A stretch of DNA of 64,000 bases from a candidate division WOR-3 bacterium (GTDB taxonomy: Bacteria > Hydrothermota > Tepidihabitantia > Tepidihabitantales > Tepidihabitantaceae): positions 322,191 to 386,190 of the forward strand of contig JABLXZ010000001.1 of assembly GCA_013177935.1 (NCBI GenBank), given 5' to 3'. The stretch's first letter is position 1; every line of letters begins with the position of its first letter. Below are positions 24,349 through 33,931 of the stretch, piece after piece. The notes beneath the pieces were generated by a model. That model ran no database searches. It was given only the letters and a program-made list of their open reading frames with translations, and was not told the DNA's origin. The translations under genes were made by a program, and so were the position numbers.

Positions 24349-25952
24349 ATTCTGCCGAACCTCCGGTCCAGGTCTTCAAGGGTAATCTTAATAATCACTG
24401 GCCTGCCATGGGGACAGAAGTAAGGTTCCCGGCAGGCAAAAAGCCGGTTAATCAGTGATACCATCTCCTCTTGCGTGAGACGCTGCCCGGCTTTGACCGC
24501 GCCTTTACAGGCAAAAAGTTTTGCCAGTTCTCGTTCGACGGTCGCTTTTTCTAAACTGGTTTTAACCAGTTCCGCAAAGAACTCTCTGATTTCGCCTTTA
24601 CCCATATACGAACCTGCCGGGACACTTTCAACAACAACGGTACGGCCGCTGAAAACTTTTGTTTCCATCCCCATCTGGCGGAGTTTTACCTTGATTCTAT
24701 CGTATGCTTCAAACTCCTCGGCGCTCAGGTCAAGGGTTACGGGAAAAAGTAACCCCTGAGGTTTTGCCTCCTGCTGACGGTGCAGGAGCTCTTCATAAAT
24801 TATCCGTTCATGTGCTGCGTGTTGGTCAACGATTACATAACCTGATGCTACCTGAGCGAAGATGTAACTGTTGTGCAATTGCCAAAATTCTCCCGGCATT
24901 TCGCCATCCTGGATAATTCGTTCCTGAACAAACAGGCCGGTGTCCTCTATTTGTGACCGGCGCTGAATTCCCAGACCTTTCCGGACCGCTTCTGAAACAA
25001 AATCAAACAGGAAGCGTTCATCGGCAAACCTGACTTCCTGCTTTGTTGGATGGATATTAACATCCAGCCGTGATGGCTCGGTCTGGATGAAGACGACAAA
25101 ATTGGGATGGCCACCGGAAGGCATAGGTCCGTACCCGTCGTAAACTGCCCTTGTCACTACCTGGTTGCGCACCGGACGGCGGTTGAAAAACACCACCTGG
25201 ACGTCAGAAAATCCCTTTACCTGAGTGGGGTCAGAAAAAAATCCGTGAAGGCTTAACACAGGATTGTCAACTTGAAATTCAACCAGCCCTTCGACTGTTT
25301 TCCGGTCAAACAATCCCAGCAGCCGTTCCCGATATGAACCGACCGGTGGCAGATTTACCACCAGGCGTTCGTTGTTTATCAATTCAAATCCTATCTCAGG
25401 AAAAACTATCGCATAATTGCGAAACGCTTCCGCTACCATTCGGAACTCGTAATTTTCTGATTTCAAAAATGCCCGTCGTACCGGCAGGTTAAAAAACAGA
25501 GCCTTAACAGTTACCGTTGTACCTTGAGGGTGGGCAACTTCAGCAAGTTCTTTTATTTCGCCACCTTCTATTTCTAATCGCGTTCCAGCTTGCGTTTCAT
25601 CGGTGTTGGTCTCGATTGTCATCCGGCTGACTGCGGCGATTGATGCCAGTGCTTCACCGCGAAAGCCGTAACTCTGAATTCTGGTGAGGTCGTCAACCGA
25701 ACTCAGTTTGCTGGTAGCGTATCTTGCCACCGCCTGTCGGACATCGTCTCGGTTCATCCCGATTCCATCGTCGGTGACCCGAATCAAATTTTTTCCACCG
25801 GCTTTTATCTCTAACCGAATTCGTTTCGCCCCGGCATCAATGGAATTTTCGATTAATTCTTTAACCACCGATGCGGGTCGAACAATCACTTCCCCTGCTG
25901 CAATTCGGCGCACAACCTCTTCGGGAAGCGGTAAAACTGGCTTTCTATGCAT
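24345..25952 (-). CDS. mutL: DNA mismatch repair protein MutL
   Basis: 535 residues. The N-terminal GHKL ATPase shows E-L-I-E-N-S-I-D-A-G-A, D-D-G-I-G-M and G-F-R-G-E-A-L-A-S-I. The C-terminal domain carries the endonuclease motif D-Q-H-A-A-H-E-R-x4-E near residue 375, plus A-C-K-G and C-P-H-G-R-P, so it is the nicking type found in bacteria without MutH. The linker between domains is short. No mutS1 lies in the window. It overlaps the MBL hydrolase by 8 bases. Confidence 0.96.
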   Translation of the reverse strand: MHRKPVLPLPEEVVRRIAAGEVIVRPASVVKELIENSIDAGAKRIRLEIKAGGKNLIRVTDDGIGMNRDDVRQAVARYATSKLSSVDDLTRIQSYGFRGEALASIAAVSRMTIETNTDETQAGTRLEIEGGEIKELAEVAHPQGTTVTVKALFFNLPVRRAFLKSENYEFRMVAEAFRNYAIVFPEIGFELINNERLVVNLPPVGSYRERLLGLFDRKTVEGLVEFQVDNPVLSLHGFFSDPTQVKGFSDVQVVFFNRRPVRNQVVTRAVYDGYGPMPSGGHPNFVVFIQTEPSRLDVNIHPTKQEVRFADERFLFDFVSEAVRKGLGIQRRSQIEDTGLFVQERIIQDGEMPGEFWQLHNSYIFAQVASGYVIVDQHAAHERIIYEELLHRQQEAKPQGLLFPVTLDLSAEEFEAYDRIKVKLRQMGMETKVFSGRTVVVESVPAGSYMGKGEIREFFAELVKTSLEKATVERELAKLFACKGAVKAGQRLTQEEMVSLINRLFACREPYFCPHGRPVIIKITLEDLDRRFGRI

Positions 25953-26742
25953 TGCCCTTCAGGTATTTAGCAAACTCAATCAACATCCCATCCTCGGCGG
26001 CTAAAACCGTACATCCGGTTCGTTCACTTAACTCCCGAGCCAATTTCCAGGGCCGAGCACGAATCATTGTCATCCCGAAATGAGTCATTATTGAAAGTTT
26101 CGGCTTCATTGCCTTTATCAACTCTTCCACTTCAGGAAAATGTAGGTGGTCGAGGTTTGATGGTGTGTAACGAACAACATTATAGATTACCACATCGGCG
26201 CGGTAAAACTCAGCCAATTCGGGAAAGTACGCGGTATCAGCGATATAAGAGATGCTCATCACATCAGTTTTAAACTTAAATCCGTAAACCTCGCAGCGAT
26301 GACGGTGCCTTACCGGGCAGGTAAACGATATCGGGCCAATTTGATATTGTGCTCCTTCTTGCAGAACTACGACCGCTTCAAGAAAACTCCGCAAATAACG
26401 CAGAACTACCGGGTCATCTCCTTCCAGGGCGTCCTCAGGGGCAAAAAGTTTTCCGCGCGGTTCGGTTCCACCCAGTGTCATTGCCTCGATTAGTACATTG
26501 ACATCCGCCGCATGGTCAAGATGGCGATGGGACAAAAGAATAGCGGCAAGTCGTGTGGGGTTCAGTTTATGCCGGCTACTCGTGGCTCGTACCAGAGCGC
26601 CGGGACCAGGGTCAACAATAAACTGGGTGTCCTGGAGGTTAAACCAGATACCGCCTGAGGCACGCACCTGCTTGGCAATGACGATTCGCGCGCCACCTGA
26701 ACCCAGAAAGATTAAACTGTCCGGTCGGGGCTGATTTTCCAT
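25945..26742 (-). CDS. MBL-fold metal-dependent hydrolase
   Basis: 265 residues with the metallo-beta-lactamase signature S-H-R-H-L-D-H near residues 70-76, a G-S-G-G-A-R start like PhnP/RNase Z relatives, and later D-T-A-Y-F and M-T-H-F-G metal positions. Substrate unknown: phosphodiesterase or lactonase activity is typical. It is the first gene of the MBL-mutL-miaA-metK-ahcY operon and has a leaderless-type promoter. Confidence 0.82.
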   Translation of the reverse strand: MENQPRPDSLIFLGSGGARIVIAKQVRASGGIWFNLQDTQFIVDPGPGALVRATSSRHKLNPTRLAAILLSHRHLDHAADVNVLIEAMTLGGTEPRGKLFAPEDALEGDDPVVLRYLRSFLEAVVVLQEGAQYQIGPISFTCPVRHRHRCEVYGFKFKTDVMSISYIADTAYFPELAEFYRADVVIYNVVRYTPSNLDHLHFPEVEELIKAMKPKLSIMTHFGMTMIRARPWKLARELSERTGCTVLAAEDGMLIEFAKYLKGNA

Positions 26743-26750
26743 TCATATTG

Positions 26751-26778
26751 AGCATAAGGCGGCATAGAAAATTGTCAA
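26751..26778 (-). promoter_or_regulatory. Promoter of the MBL-mutL-miaA-metK-ahcY operon, leaderless type
   Basis: Minus strand: perfect -35 TTGACA (26778-26773), 16-bp spacer, -10 TATGCT (26756-26751), 8 bases to ATG at 26742; no SD. Confidence 0.7.
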
Positions 26779-26802
26779 CTTCAATCGCGGTAAAGTTAAA
26801 TT

Positions 26803-27462
26803 CTATACCAGCTTTGTACCATTGATTACCAGTTCAAACTGGCATTTGAGGAAATCGGCGGCACGTCGGGAGATGAGCATTCGGCTGAGGAAAATTTCAA
26901 AATATTCCATTACCGGTGCAATTCCCGTATCAACATTTAAGTCGAAAATAATTCGGTGTTGAGTACTGTCAACACTGAGCGTTGATTTTCTTACCGCATA
27001 ATTTACCCGGTCGTGGATATCAAACTTTATCAGCGCTGGATTCCGCACCCGGCTACGGTGAACATCTGACTTATCGGCAAGAATCAGGGCAGCCGCTATC
27101 TCAGAGATAGGATTGCCGCCTTCTTCGTGATGGTTGCCAATCGCTGCCATTATCTGAGAAACTTCGCCAAATTCCATTCCAAGCCGGACCAGTATTTCCC
27201 GTGCCAAAAGGGCGCTGGTGCGCTCATGCGCCTCCCGATTCACAACATTCCCAATATCATGGAGATAACCAGCGATGGCACTTAACTCCGCCACTCTTTC
27301 ATCGTAGCCCAATTGAATAAGAATCCGACGACTGTTTTTCGCCACAAGCCGAGCATGGCGATGTCCGTGTTCCGTATAGCCCAAAACCGCCAGCTGCCGG
27401 TCGGCTTCGGCGATTAGAGCTTGTGCCTCAGGGTCTTTTTTTACCTCACGTAAACAAATCAT
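26803..27462 (-). CDS. HD-domain phosphohydrolase
   Basis: 219 residues with the HD metal pattern: H-G-H-R-H-A near 32-37, Y-L-H-D-I-G-N near 67 (the HD pair), I-G-N-H-H-E-E near 109 and D-K-S-D-V-H near 130. This six-His layout is that of HD phosphohydrolases acting on nucleotides or related phosphates; the substrate is unknown. The C-terminal 80 residues form a strand-rich domain that I cannot name. A weak leaderless-type promoter (TCGACT, 17 bp, GATAAA at 27474-27469, 6 bases to ATG) lies upstream. Confidence 0.8.
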   Translation of the reverse strand: MICLREVKKDPEAQALIAEADRQLAVLGYTEHGHRHARLVAKNSRRILIQLGYDERVAELSAIAGYLHDIGNVVNREAHERTSALLAREILVRLGMEFGEVSQIMAAIGNHHEEGGNPISEIAAALILADKSDVHRSRVRNPALIKFDIHDRVNYAVRKSTLSVDSTQHRIIFDLNVDTGIAPVMEYFEIFLSRMLISRRAADFLKCQFELVINGTKLV

Positions 27463-27508
27463 ACCCCATTTATCTGAACCGGATACGCAAAAGTCGAGTC
27501 GTGCTCAA

Positions 27509-27994
27509 TCAGTCAGGTTGCCGCTCCGTTGCAACCTGTTCGTTCGCAAGAACCTGTTTGAGGTAGGCTTCGTAATCAGAGAGTAATCTTTCGTCCCCTA
27601 CCATCTGCGCCTTCCAGCGAATCGCCACTTCATTTACTCCGAAAGTTTTGTCAAGAAAAACCTGCAACTTGGCACCAGTGGGATAGTTTTTGTCCTCAAT
27701 AATGATTCCGCTCGTCGAGACATTGTCCCCACAGACATTGTAAACTTCAACCGCTTTCTCCGGATTGTAGTCCCACACCTGAGGACCTCGCACCGCCCGT
27801 TTGTACATCAGGAATTCGATTAAGTCATTGGCAATCGATATCATCAATGCGTAGTCGATCGTAGGGTCGGCACCGGCAACATAATTTTTGATTGGCAGAT
27901 GGAGGGCAAGGCCGCACTCGCCTCGACCTTCACCAACGAAAATCCGGGTTGGGTCGATGTACTCGCGCAACTCTAATGACTGGATGTACAGCAC
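27509..27994 (-). CDS. Conserved-looking hypothetical protein
   Basis: 161 residues with no family I recognise, soluble, acidic, no signal peptide or membrane segment. Notable stretches are R-I-F-V-G-E-G-R-G-E-C-G-L-A-L-H, two Tyr-rich helices and a central I-I-I-E-D-K-N-Y-P-T-G-A-K-L-Q-V-F-L strand pair. A consensus promoter ends 8 bases before the GTG start, supporting a real, leaderless gene. The HD protein follows 46 bases downstream and may be co-transcribed. Confidence 0.6.
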   Translation of the reverse strand: MLYIQSLELREYIDPTRIFVGEGRGECGLALHLPIKNYVAGADPTIDYALMISIANDLIEFLMYKRAVRGPQVWDYNPEKAVEVYNVCGDNVSTSGIIIEDKNYPTGAKLQVFLDKTFGVNEVAIRWKAQMVGDERLLSDYEAYLKQVLANEQVATERQPD

Positions 27995-28002
27995 TCTTAT
28001 AA

Positions 28003-28030
28003 ATTATAAGATTTAAACCCGCTCGGTCAA
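28003..28030 (-). promoter_or_regulatory. Leaderless-type promoter of the 161-residue hypothetical
   Basis: Minus strand: -35 TTGACC (28030-28025), 16-bp spacer, perfect -10 TATAAT (28008-28003), 8 bases to GTG at 27994; no SD. Confidence 0.78.
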
Positions 28031-28049
28031 GTTGTGCATTCGATTATTT

Positions 28050-30902
28050 TTACTCACCAAACAAGCGCCGGTAAAACGAAATAAGGAATGGGTTTTTTTC
28101 TTCAGCCCGGGCTGCTGACAGTGCAGTTCTAACATCATCATCAAGCATCTGCGCCAATGTTGCGACGGTGCACAACCGGACAAATGGGTCGTAATGCCTG
28201 AGATAGCCTGTAATTTTTTGCCGGCAGCGGTTTTTTACCTCTTCATCTAAAAGGGTGTCATGTTTTGATACAATCTGTCCGGCTGCTCTTATTCCATGTC
28301 CCAGCGCGGGTGGAGATAACCGGTCAAGGTAACTGAGAATCGAATCAAGGCTCACCACTCCCAGAGATACCAGCGATGCCTCGGCCGCGCTTCGAACCGT
28401 AAAAAATCTGTCGCTCAGCGCTTCAATTAAACTCGGAATTACCACTGGATTCTTCAGTTTGCCGCAAGCCTCTGCGGTAACAATTCTGGACAGTTCAAAG
28501 GTATCTTTTAGCAAATAAAGAATCTGGGGAACGACTGTGGAATCACCGATACTTCCCAGTGCGTAAACACCGCGCCTTGGAGTAATCCGGCCTTCTTTAA
28601 GCGCCAAAAGGATTGAATCAACTACATCCCGGGCACTTTTACCCATTTCACCAAGCCAATAAGCCGAGTTCTGCCGGGCAAGAAACCTTTCGTCTCTCAA
28701 TCCTTTCAGGAGATAAGGTTTGGCGGTGTCAGGAAGTGCTTTGACCAGTGCCAGTACCGCTTCGGACTCCAGACCGTCCTTTGTGTCCAGTTTGTGATTG
28801 TAGATATACTCCATTGCCTTGCCTCCCAGGCGAATAAGTTCCTTACGTGCCCGCAACACCTTTTTTCGTGCATTGCCCACTGCCCAGATTGATGCTGTTT
28901 TGAACACACTTTCCACCGGAGCGGTAATTACCGAATCGATACTGGCTTCCGATGTGTCAACATTGGGCTCGTAGTCAATTACCGTAGCCGGACGATCAAG
29001 GTCAATTCCTGACCCATAAGTTCCTTTTGTCCAGGAACTCTGGTTTTCAGCAATGTTCTTTGCCGGGTACTGGTCTTTGCCAGCAAAGTCAAGAAATACA
29101 CCAATACCTCCGAATCCCCTTGCCCAGTTGGAACTACCCTGAGCAATTAACGATTCCGAGGTCATATACCAATCCTGTCCATCGGCATCAAGGAAAAGTC
29201 CAACGGAATTTGTTAAACCGATACCCTGGCCTCCTGATGCGTAATAGCCATCATCGCCCTTGCGGTCAAAAAGCACCCCGACAGAAAGGTCGTGTCCTTC
29301 TCCTTGCGATGGACCAAGACGGGAAAAATAAGAGTCATTACCCTCTTCATCGATTAAAGCGCCGATTGAAAGATGAATCCCGGCACCCTGGGAATACTGA
29401 GCCGCAGTGTAGTGGTCAAAACCTTCCCGGTCGTAAAGCATTCCTAAGGAATACCAGTAACTTGTTCCCTGACCGAACACCTCGGCATTGTAAAAGTCAT
29501 TGCCTTTAAAATCACAAAGAAAACCGATCCCACCGCTTGCGTCAGGCCGCACCCCAATCGCAAACCCTTGAGCAAAAGACCGATATTCTCGAGGTAGTAA
29601 GGGTTCATGTAAGTACCTTCCTCCAGAATAGTATAGGTCCTGACCACTTCCCTCAACAAGAAGCCCATAACCCCAGGTTCCAGCAAAACCCTGACCGTAA
29701 CAGAAACATCGATAAGAGTCATTGCCCGCATTGTCGATTAAAAGCCCAACTCCATAGTGACCTGCCCCCTGAGCAAAGAAACCGGCATCATAAATATCGT
29801 GCCCTGAAACATCCCACAGTACTCCGGTGCCAAATATCGTTGAGCCCTGAGTGTAATGACGAGAGCGGTAAACATCGTCACCGGCAATATCGAATAAAAG
29901 GCCGCATCCGAAAAGTGAGGCACCCTGAGAAAAAAGTTTTTCTGTCTGGTAAATATCATTACCTTCAAGGTCAATGACTATCGAAAAAGGTTTATCCAGA
30001 ATCCCTACTGTACCCCCAGCACGATTGAAATACCGATCGTAACCAGCCGGGTCAATGATAAGTGCCGCATCTTCTCGATACACATCATCGCCGATGGTCC
30101 CAATAATCACCTTTCCCCATCGGGTTTCAAACACAGTCGGGCTATTTCTCCAGGTGTCCTGACTGGTATTCATTTCTTTTAACAGCTCGATTGCCCGGGT
30201 TGTACCTATTGTTATGGTGATACCGGCTAAAGCAAGTGACCGGCGGTCAATCTTTCGGGCATAAGCTAACAGCGTTTCAGATTTCACTTGAATAGTAGTG
30301 TCGTAATCCTTTCCAAACTCCCGGTGGAGAATACCACTGAACCCTTTTTCCAGTGTGTCGTCCTCGTCCTTCCAGAATGCTGGTGCTTCGCCCAGTAAAA
30401 TGTTAAGTTCTCGCTCCGGAATTTGGGCAACTGCTTGTTTTAAAAAACTATCCGCGACCTCAAAACTAACAAGAATTGTGTTAACTGCTCGGCTCAATCT
30501 ATCGTCTTTTTCCTCGTAATTTTTAGATTTTTCCCGTCTTTTTATCGCGTAGCCAATTTTAACGGTATCGGCATTTGATAACCCTAAATCAATTGCCTTA
30601 TACTGTTCGAAAATTATCCCGGTGGGCGATTTTGATAAACGTTCAATGCGTGCTGCACTACTTTCTACATAAGGCGCTACTTCAAGCGGATGGGAAAGCA
30701 ACCGGTCAACAATCTTAAGACGAAAAAAACTGTCCACTGCCCAGAATTTGAAAAAACCCAATTCTTCTTTTTTCATCCCCTGAATTTCAAGCGCCTGATT
30801 TAGCGTGTTCTGAAAAAGCGCATCAACACTATCCACTTTCTTTATTCCTATCCCGAAAACAAATCCAAGTAAAACCAATACCAGGAACGAAACTTGTCTC
30901 AT
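28050..30902 (-). CDS. Large exported protein: 13 G-x-D-x-Y repeats plus HEAT repeats
   Basis: 950 residues. A signal peptide (1-20) is followed by a helical region (25-250). Then come 13 copies of G-x-D-x-Y (first at 271, last at 608) spaced about 26 residues apart. Most are followed 9-10 residues later by Q-G and then G-x-G-x-L-x-D, which looks like the rungs of a beta-solenoid. From about 670 to 940 there are HEAT-like repeats (A-L-G-S-I-G-D, R-x-A-A-E-A patterns). Function unknown; an extracellular binding or scaffold role is plausible. It sits 15 bases after the secreted M6 protease with an AGAGGAG SD, so the two are probably made together. It has no sorting domain of the type on the protease. 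Confidence 0.75.
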   Translation of the reverse strand: MRQVSFLVLVLLGFVFGIGIKKVDSVDALFQNTLNQALEIQGMKKEELGFFKFWAVDSFFRLKIVDRLLSHPLEVAPYVESSAARIERLSKSPTGIIFEQYKAIDLGLSNADTVKIGYAIKRREKSKNYEEKDDRLSRAVNTILVSFEVADSFLKQAVAQIPERELNILLGEAPAFWKDEDDTLEKGFSGILHREFGKDYDTTIQVKSETLLAYARKIDRRSLALAGITITIGTTRAIELLKEMNTSQDTWRNSPTVFETRWGKVIIGTIGDDVYREDAALIIDPAGYDRYFNRAGGTVGILDKPFSIVIDLEGNDIYQTEKLFSQGASLFGCGLLFDIAGDDVYRSRHYTQGSTIFGTGVLWDVSGHDIYDAGFFAQGAGHYGVGLLIDNAGNDSYRCFCYGQGFAGTWGYGLLVEGSGQDLYYSGGRYLHEPLLPREYRSFAQGFAIGVRPDASGGIGFLCDFKGNDFYNAEVFGQGTSYWYSLGMLYDREGFDHYTAAQYSQGAGIHLSIGALIDEEGNDSYFSRLGPSQGEGHDLSVGVLFDRKGDDGYYASGGQGIGLTNSVGLFLDADGQDWYMTSESLIAQGSSNWARGFGGIGVFLDFAGKDQYPAKNIAENQSSWTKGTYGSGIDLDRPATVIDYEPNVDTSEASIDSVITAPVESVFKTASIWAVGNARKKVLRARKELIRLGGKAMEYIYNHKLDTKDGLESEAVLALVKALPDTAKPYLLKGLRDERFLARQNSAYWLGEMGKSARDVVDSILLALKEGRITPRRGVYALGSIGDSTVVPQILYLLKDTFELSRIVTAEACGKLKNPVVIPSLIEALSDRFFTVRSAAEASLVSLGVVSLDSILSYLDRLSPPALGHGIRAAGQIVSKHDTLLDEEVKNRCRQKITGYLRHYDPFVRLCTVATLAQMLDDDVRTALSAARAEEKNPFLISFYRRLFGE

Positions 30903-30917
30903 TTTTCGTCTCCTCTT

Positions 30918-32516
30918 TTAATGTTGATGGATAAGTTTGTAACTTAGATCTGAATCATCCGTTTTTAAACGAACCAGATAAACACCCGCTGGTAAAATAT
31001 CTCCTTTTCCATCCCGGGCGTACCATATAAGCCTATTACGAACAACACCGTGGTAGACTCGTTTTCCAAGACTGTTGTAAATTGCCACCACAGCAGGTTT
31101 GTCCGAATTGAGTTCAATTACTGTCTGGCTAAAGAATGGGTTCGGGTTTGCTTTAAGTATCCACTGGGGTCTTTTTTGCTCTTGTACTCCGGCTGGCGTT
31201 GAATCGAATGTTACATCGCAGATAATTGTGTCACCAACCTCCTGAATATTACGAATACTTACATAGGTAGGCCGGCCGTTACGTGCCCGGCTTGAAGGGT
31301 TGGACCAGTTGTCAAAAACACGGCGGTTCCAGATTCCAGGTAGTGGGTCAGAACTGTCTCCTAAGGCTTCATGATAGATGTGCGGGTCGGGCCGAACACC
31401 ATTACCGTGGTCCAGATGATAAGTTGAGTCCTCCTCAAGGTCAACCACATCATGCATTGAGCCTGCACCCGGGTCAATGTGCCAGATGAGAAGTCCGGAC
31501 CAGGGCAACGGTGCGTCAAACCCCTTCTTTTGTCGATTTTCGAGATAAAAACAGGTGTCGGAATTTGAACCATTACGCCAGACTTTATAAATCACTGGAT
31601 TTGTTTCAACATCAACAATCCGCAGGTTGAAGGTATCACGGGTTATAACAATTGGTGTGACAAAACCCGCTTCAACTTTACTCCACGCTTCCATATGAGC
31701 AGGACTCCACGGTGTATTTCCACCCGCACCCCAGGCACCATAGCCCATTAAACCCCAGTAACCAACCCCCCACGAGTATCGTGAATTATCGTAAAGGTCG
31801 GGAAGTCCAACCAGATGTCCTAATTCATGACACATCACCGCTATGCAACAAAGGGTTGTTTCGCGGGCTTCAGTAACCAGAGCAAATTCTGGTACATTGG
31901 TTACACCCTTGATCGTTACCCCATCGTTTGTTCGGTAATTAAAACGAGGAATTGCGTGTGACCAGCAGCAATTGACATCGCCATTGTCAGCACCATCGGC
32001 ACCGGCATGAACCATAAACATCGCATCAATAGAATCGTCATTGTTCAGGTCAAACTGGCGAAAATCAACTAACTGGTCAACTTGCTGGATATTGTCCCGT
32101 GCCAGCTGTCCGCCTGTGAAAAGCATGTAATTACCGTCGTAATAACGGGAATAGTTGTAGTTAGAAAGAAACCAGCGATTACCAGCAATTCCCCCGCGTA
32201 CTGTATAACTTCCATAAGAGTTTTCCAGGAAAAAATCGTTTAAACTGCCTGCTCGATAAGGTTGTCCGTTGTAAACTCCGGTAGAGTACAGCATTGAATC
32301 AAAACGAGCTGGTGAGTGTTCAATTGTGTCCGCACGATTGTCCGGGAACTGCATCAAAATCGTAACCGTCTCACAGAAGTCATACCCTTTGAGCCGATTT
32401 GGTCCTGGGACCTCAACACCAGGTGGAAAAACTGGGACTGGACCCTTGAACCCTGGTTTGGGTGGCATTGCCAGCGCCAGCCCAGAAACTAAAATCAAAA
32501 CGAGTTTTCCTTTCAT
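30918..32516 (-). CDS. Secreted M6-family metalloprotease with type IX-like C-terminal sorting domain
   Basis: 532 residues. A signal peptide (1-17) is followed by the M6 (immune inhibitor A-like) catalytic domain with H230-E-L-G-H234-x2-G-L-P-D240, the metzincin-like zinc site. The last 80 residues begin N-P-N-P-F and include V-A-I-Y-N-S-L-G-K-R-V and L-P-A-G-V-Y-L-V-R-L. This is the plan of type A C-terminal domains exported by the type IX system, or of FlgD-like Ig domains. It is an outer-surface or released peptidase. It has a strong AAAGGAG SD. A porX/porY pair elsewhere in the window fits its export route. Confidence 0.85.
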   Translation of the reverse strand: MKGKLVLILVSGLALAMPPKPGFKGPVPVFPPGVEVPGPNRLKGYDFCETVTILMQFPDNRADTIEHSPARFDSMLYSTGVYNGQPYRAGSLNDFFLENSYGSYTVRGGIAGNRWFLSNYNYSRYYDGNYMLFTGGQLARDNIQQVDQLVDFRQFDLNNDDSIDAMFMVHAGADGADNGDVNCCWSHAIPRFNYRTNDGVTIKGVTNVPEFALVTEARETTLCCIAVMCHELGHLVGLPDLYDNSRYSWGVGYWGLMGYGAWGAGGNTPWSPAHMEAWSKVEAGFVTPIVITRDTFNLRIVDVETNPVIYKVWRNGSNSDTCFYLENRQKKGFDAPLPWSGLLIWHIDPGAGSMHDVVDLEEDSTYHLDHGNGVRPDPHIYHEALGDSSDPLPGIWNRRVFDNWSNPSSRARNGRPTYVSIRNIQEVGDTIICDVTFDSTPAGVQEQKRPQWILKANPNPFFSQTVIELNSDKPAVVAIYNSLGKRVYHGVVRNRLIWYARDGKGDILPAGVYLVRLKTDDSDLSYKLIHQH

Positions 32517-32575
32517 TGCAACTCCTTTAAAATTGACAATAGCAAAACGGTCTATCAGGTCAACTATGAAACTGG

Positions 32576-33172
32576 TTATCTTTCTATCTTTTCCGCCTCC
32601 AATTTTTCCTTTAATGCTTCCAGTTCCTTCTTCAACCGCTCAATTTCCACTCGGATTGAATCAAGCGACTGTTGATACATCATTTTCCCGGTCTGCAACT
32701 GAGGTTCAACTTTCTTAAAGATTTCAAGGAGCGAACGGTATATATCGCGTAAAGGAAACTGCGGCTTGAATTCGGTTTTACTACTCATAACCCCTGACCG
32801 TATTCCAATTTGAACCTTTATTTTCAGCCGTTTTAGTTGCCGAACAATTACCATTTCAACAACTACTCCCGGACGCGCCCGAACAATCTTACGTAAGCTA
32901 TCAATATCATGAACTGGCTTGCCATCGAATTCTACAATCACATCTCCTGTTCTTATGCCCGCTTTTACCGCCGGACTATTTTCAATTACATCGCTAATCA
33001 ACACGCCGTGTTCGATTCCTAAAGCAATAAGCATTGCTGGACTCATATCTTCTGCAATTATGCCAAGCCAACCCTGTGTAAATGGAGCGTTACTGTTCTC
33101 TACCGGAGTTTTAACAGTCCGAGCGCTAAGGACATTGAAAATGACTAACATCATAACCCAGCACGACCTCAT
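32576..33172 (-). CDS. Exported PDZ-domain protein with coiled-coil tail
   Basis: 198 residues: signal peptide (1-17), PDZ domain (about 32-120) with G-W-L-G-I, V-I-E-N-S-P-A-V-K-A-G-I-R-T-G-D-V-I and a final charged coiled coil (160-198). There is no protease domain, so it is a binding or scaffold protein, not DegP itself. The PDZ core is of the HtrA/CtpA type. AGGAGG lies about 9 bases before the ATG. The M6 protease follows 59 bases downstream. Confidence 0.78.
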   Translation of the reverse strand: MRSCWVMMLVIFNVLSARTVKTPVENSNAPFTQGWLGIIAEDMSPAMLIALGIEHGVLISDVIENSPAVKAGIRTGDVIVEFDGKPVHDIDSLRKIVRARPGVVVEMVIVRQLKRLKIKVQIGIRSGVMSSKTEFKPQFPLRDIYRSLLEIFKKVEPQLQTGKMMYQQSLDSIRVEIERLKKELEALKEKLEAEKIER

Positions 33173-33233
33173 ATAACCATCACCTCCTATGAAGGTTCCG
33201 ATGATTTTCCTTGAAATTTAGGACCTTTTATCA

Positions 33234-33833
33234 TTAGATGCGAATAATCTGCTCCTTTTTCGACATACCTTTCAAAGGATTGGTAAAATCGTACTCCACC
33301 GCCCCTTTCCTGATTGCATCTCCTCCAATTCGTGCTGCTTCGGGCCAGGAGGCTTGAGGTAATTTGGGGTCGACCCAGATTGCCATTGCTCGCCATTGTG
33401 CAATATTTTCAACCGAATCATTGTAAACATAAACCCAAACAACACGAATACGGTCTTTCTGTCGACGGTTGTACTTGTCCAGCATCGAATACAAAATCCA
33501 GTCTAACACTACCTGCAACGAATCAACCTCCGGCTGAATAGCGGTCTGCGCCAAAACCGTTAATCCCTTTAATTTGTTGACCCGGACCTCCTTAATAGCC
33601 AGCAACTGGTAGACCGGTTCAGGATGTGTCGGACGAGAGAAAACCGACCCCTTACTTTTCAAAGCCGGTCCGAAAATCAAACCACTTAATACCGCGCAAC
33701 CTGTAAGGAAAACGATGCTAATCCAGTAACTCCGTCTTCGCTGTGCTCTGCTAATGCTTCTAATCTTCTCAGCCAGTCCAATACCTTCATTGTTTCCCTT
33801 AATGTTACGGTTAAATTGAAATCCAAACACCAA
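33234..33833 (-). CDS. Hypothetical single-pass membrane protein
   Basis: 199 residues, no family recognised. A basic N-terminal segment is followed by one membrane helix (about 36-56) and an outside domain with V-L-D-W-I-L-Y-S-M-L-D-K-Y-N-R-R and V-W-V-Y-V-Y-N-D-S. The start is uncertain: TTG 33833 or GTG 33830, neither with an SD or a convincing promoter; an ATG further in would lie at or beyond the membrane helix. It precedes the PDZ gene by 61 bases. Coding is supported by length and the clear membrane topology. Confidence 0.6.
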   Translation of the reverse strand: MVFGFQFNRNIKGNNEGIGLAEKIRSISRAQRRRSYWISIVFLTGCAVLSGLIFGPALKSKGSVFSRPTHPEPVYQLLAIKEVRVNKLKGLTVLAQTAIQPEVDSLQVVLDWILYSMLDKYNRRQKDRIRVVWVYVYNDSVENIAQWRAMAIWVDPKLPQASWPEAARIGGDAIRKGAVEYDFTNPLKGMSKKEQIIRI

Positions 33834-33931
33834 TTTATTCTAACTTACTTTCCAGCAGCCTGCAAACTTCTCTTATTCCAAAAGTATTCAGACCTTGTGT
33901 TAATGTTTTACCAGTTGAGTATTGTGCTTGC

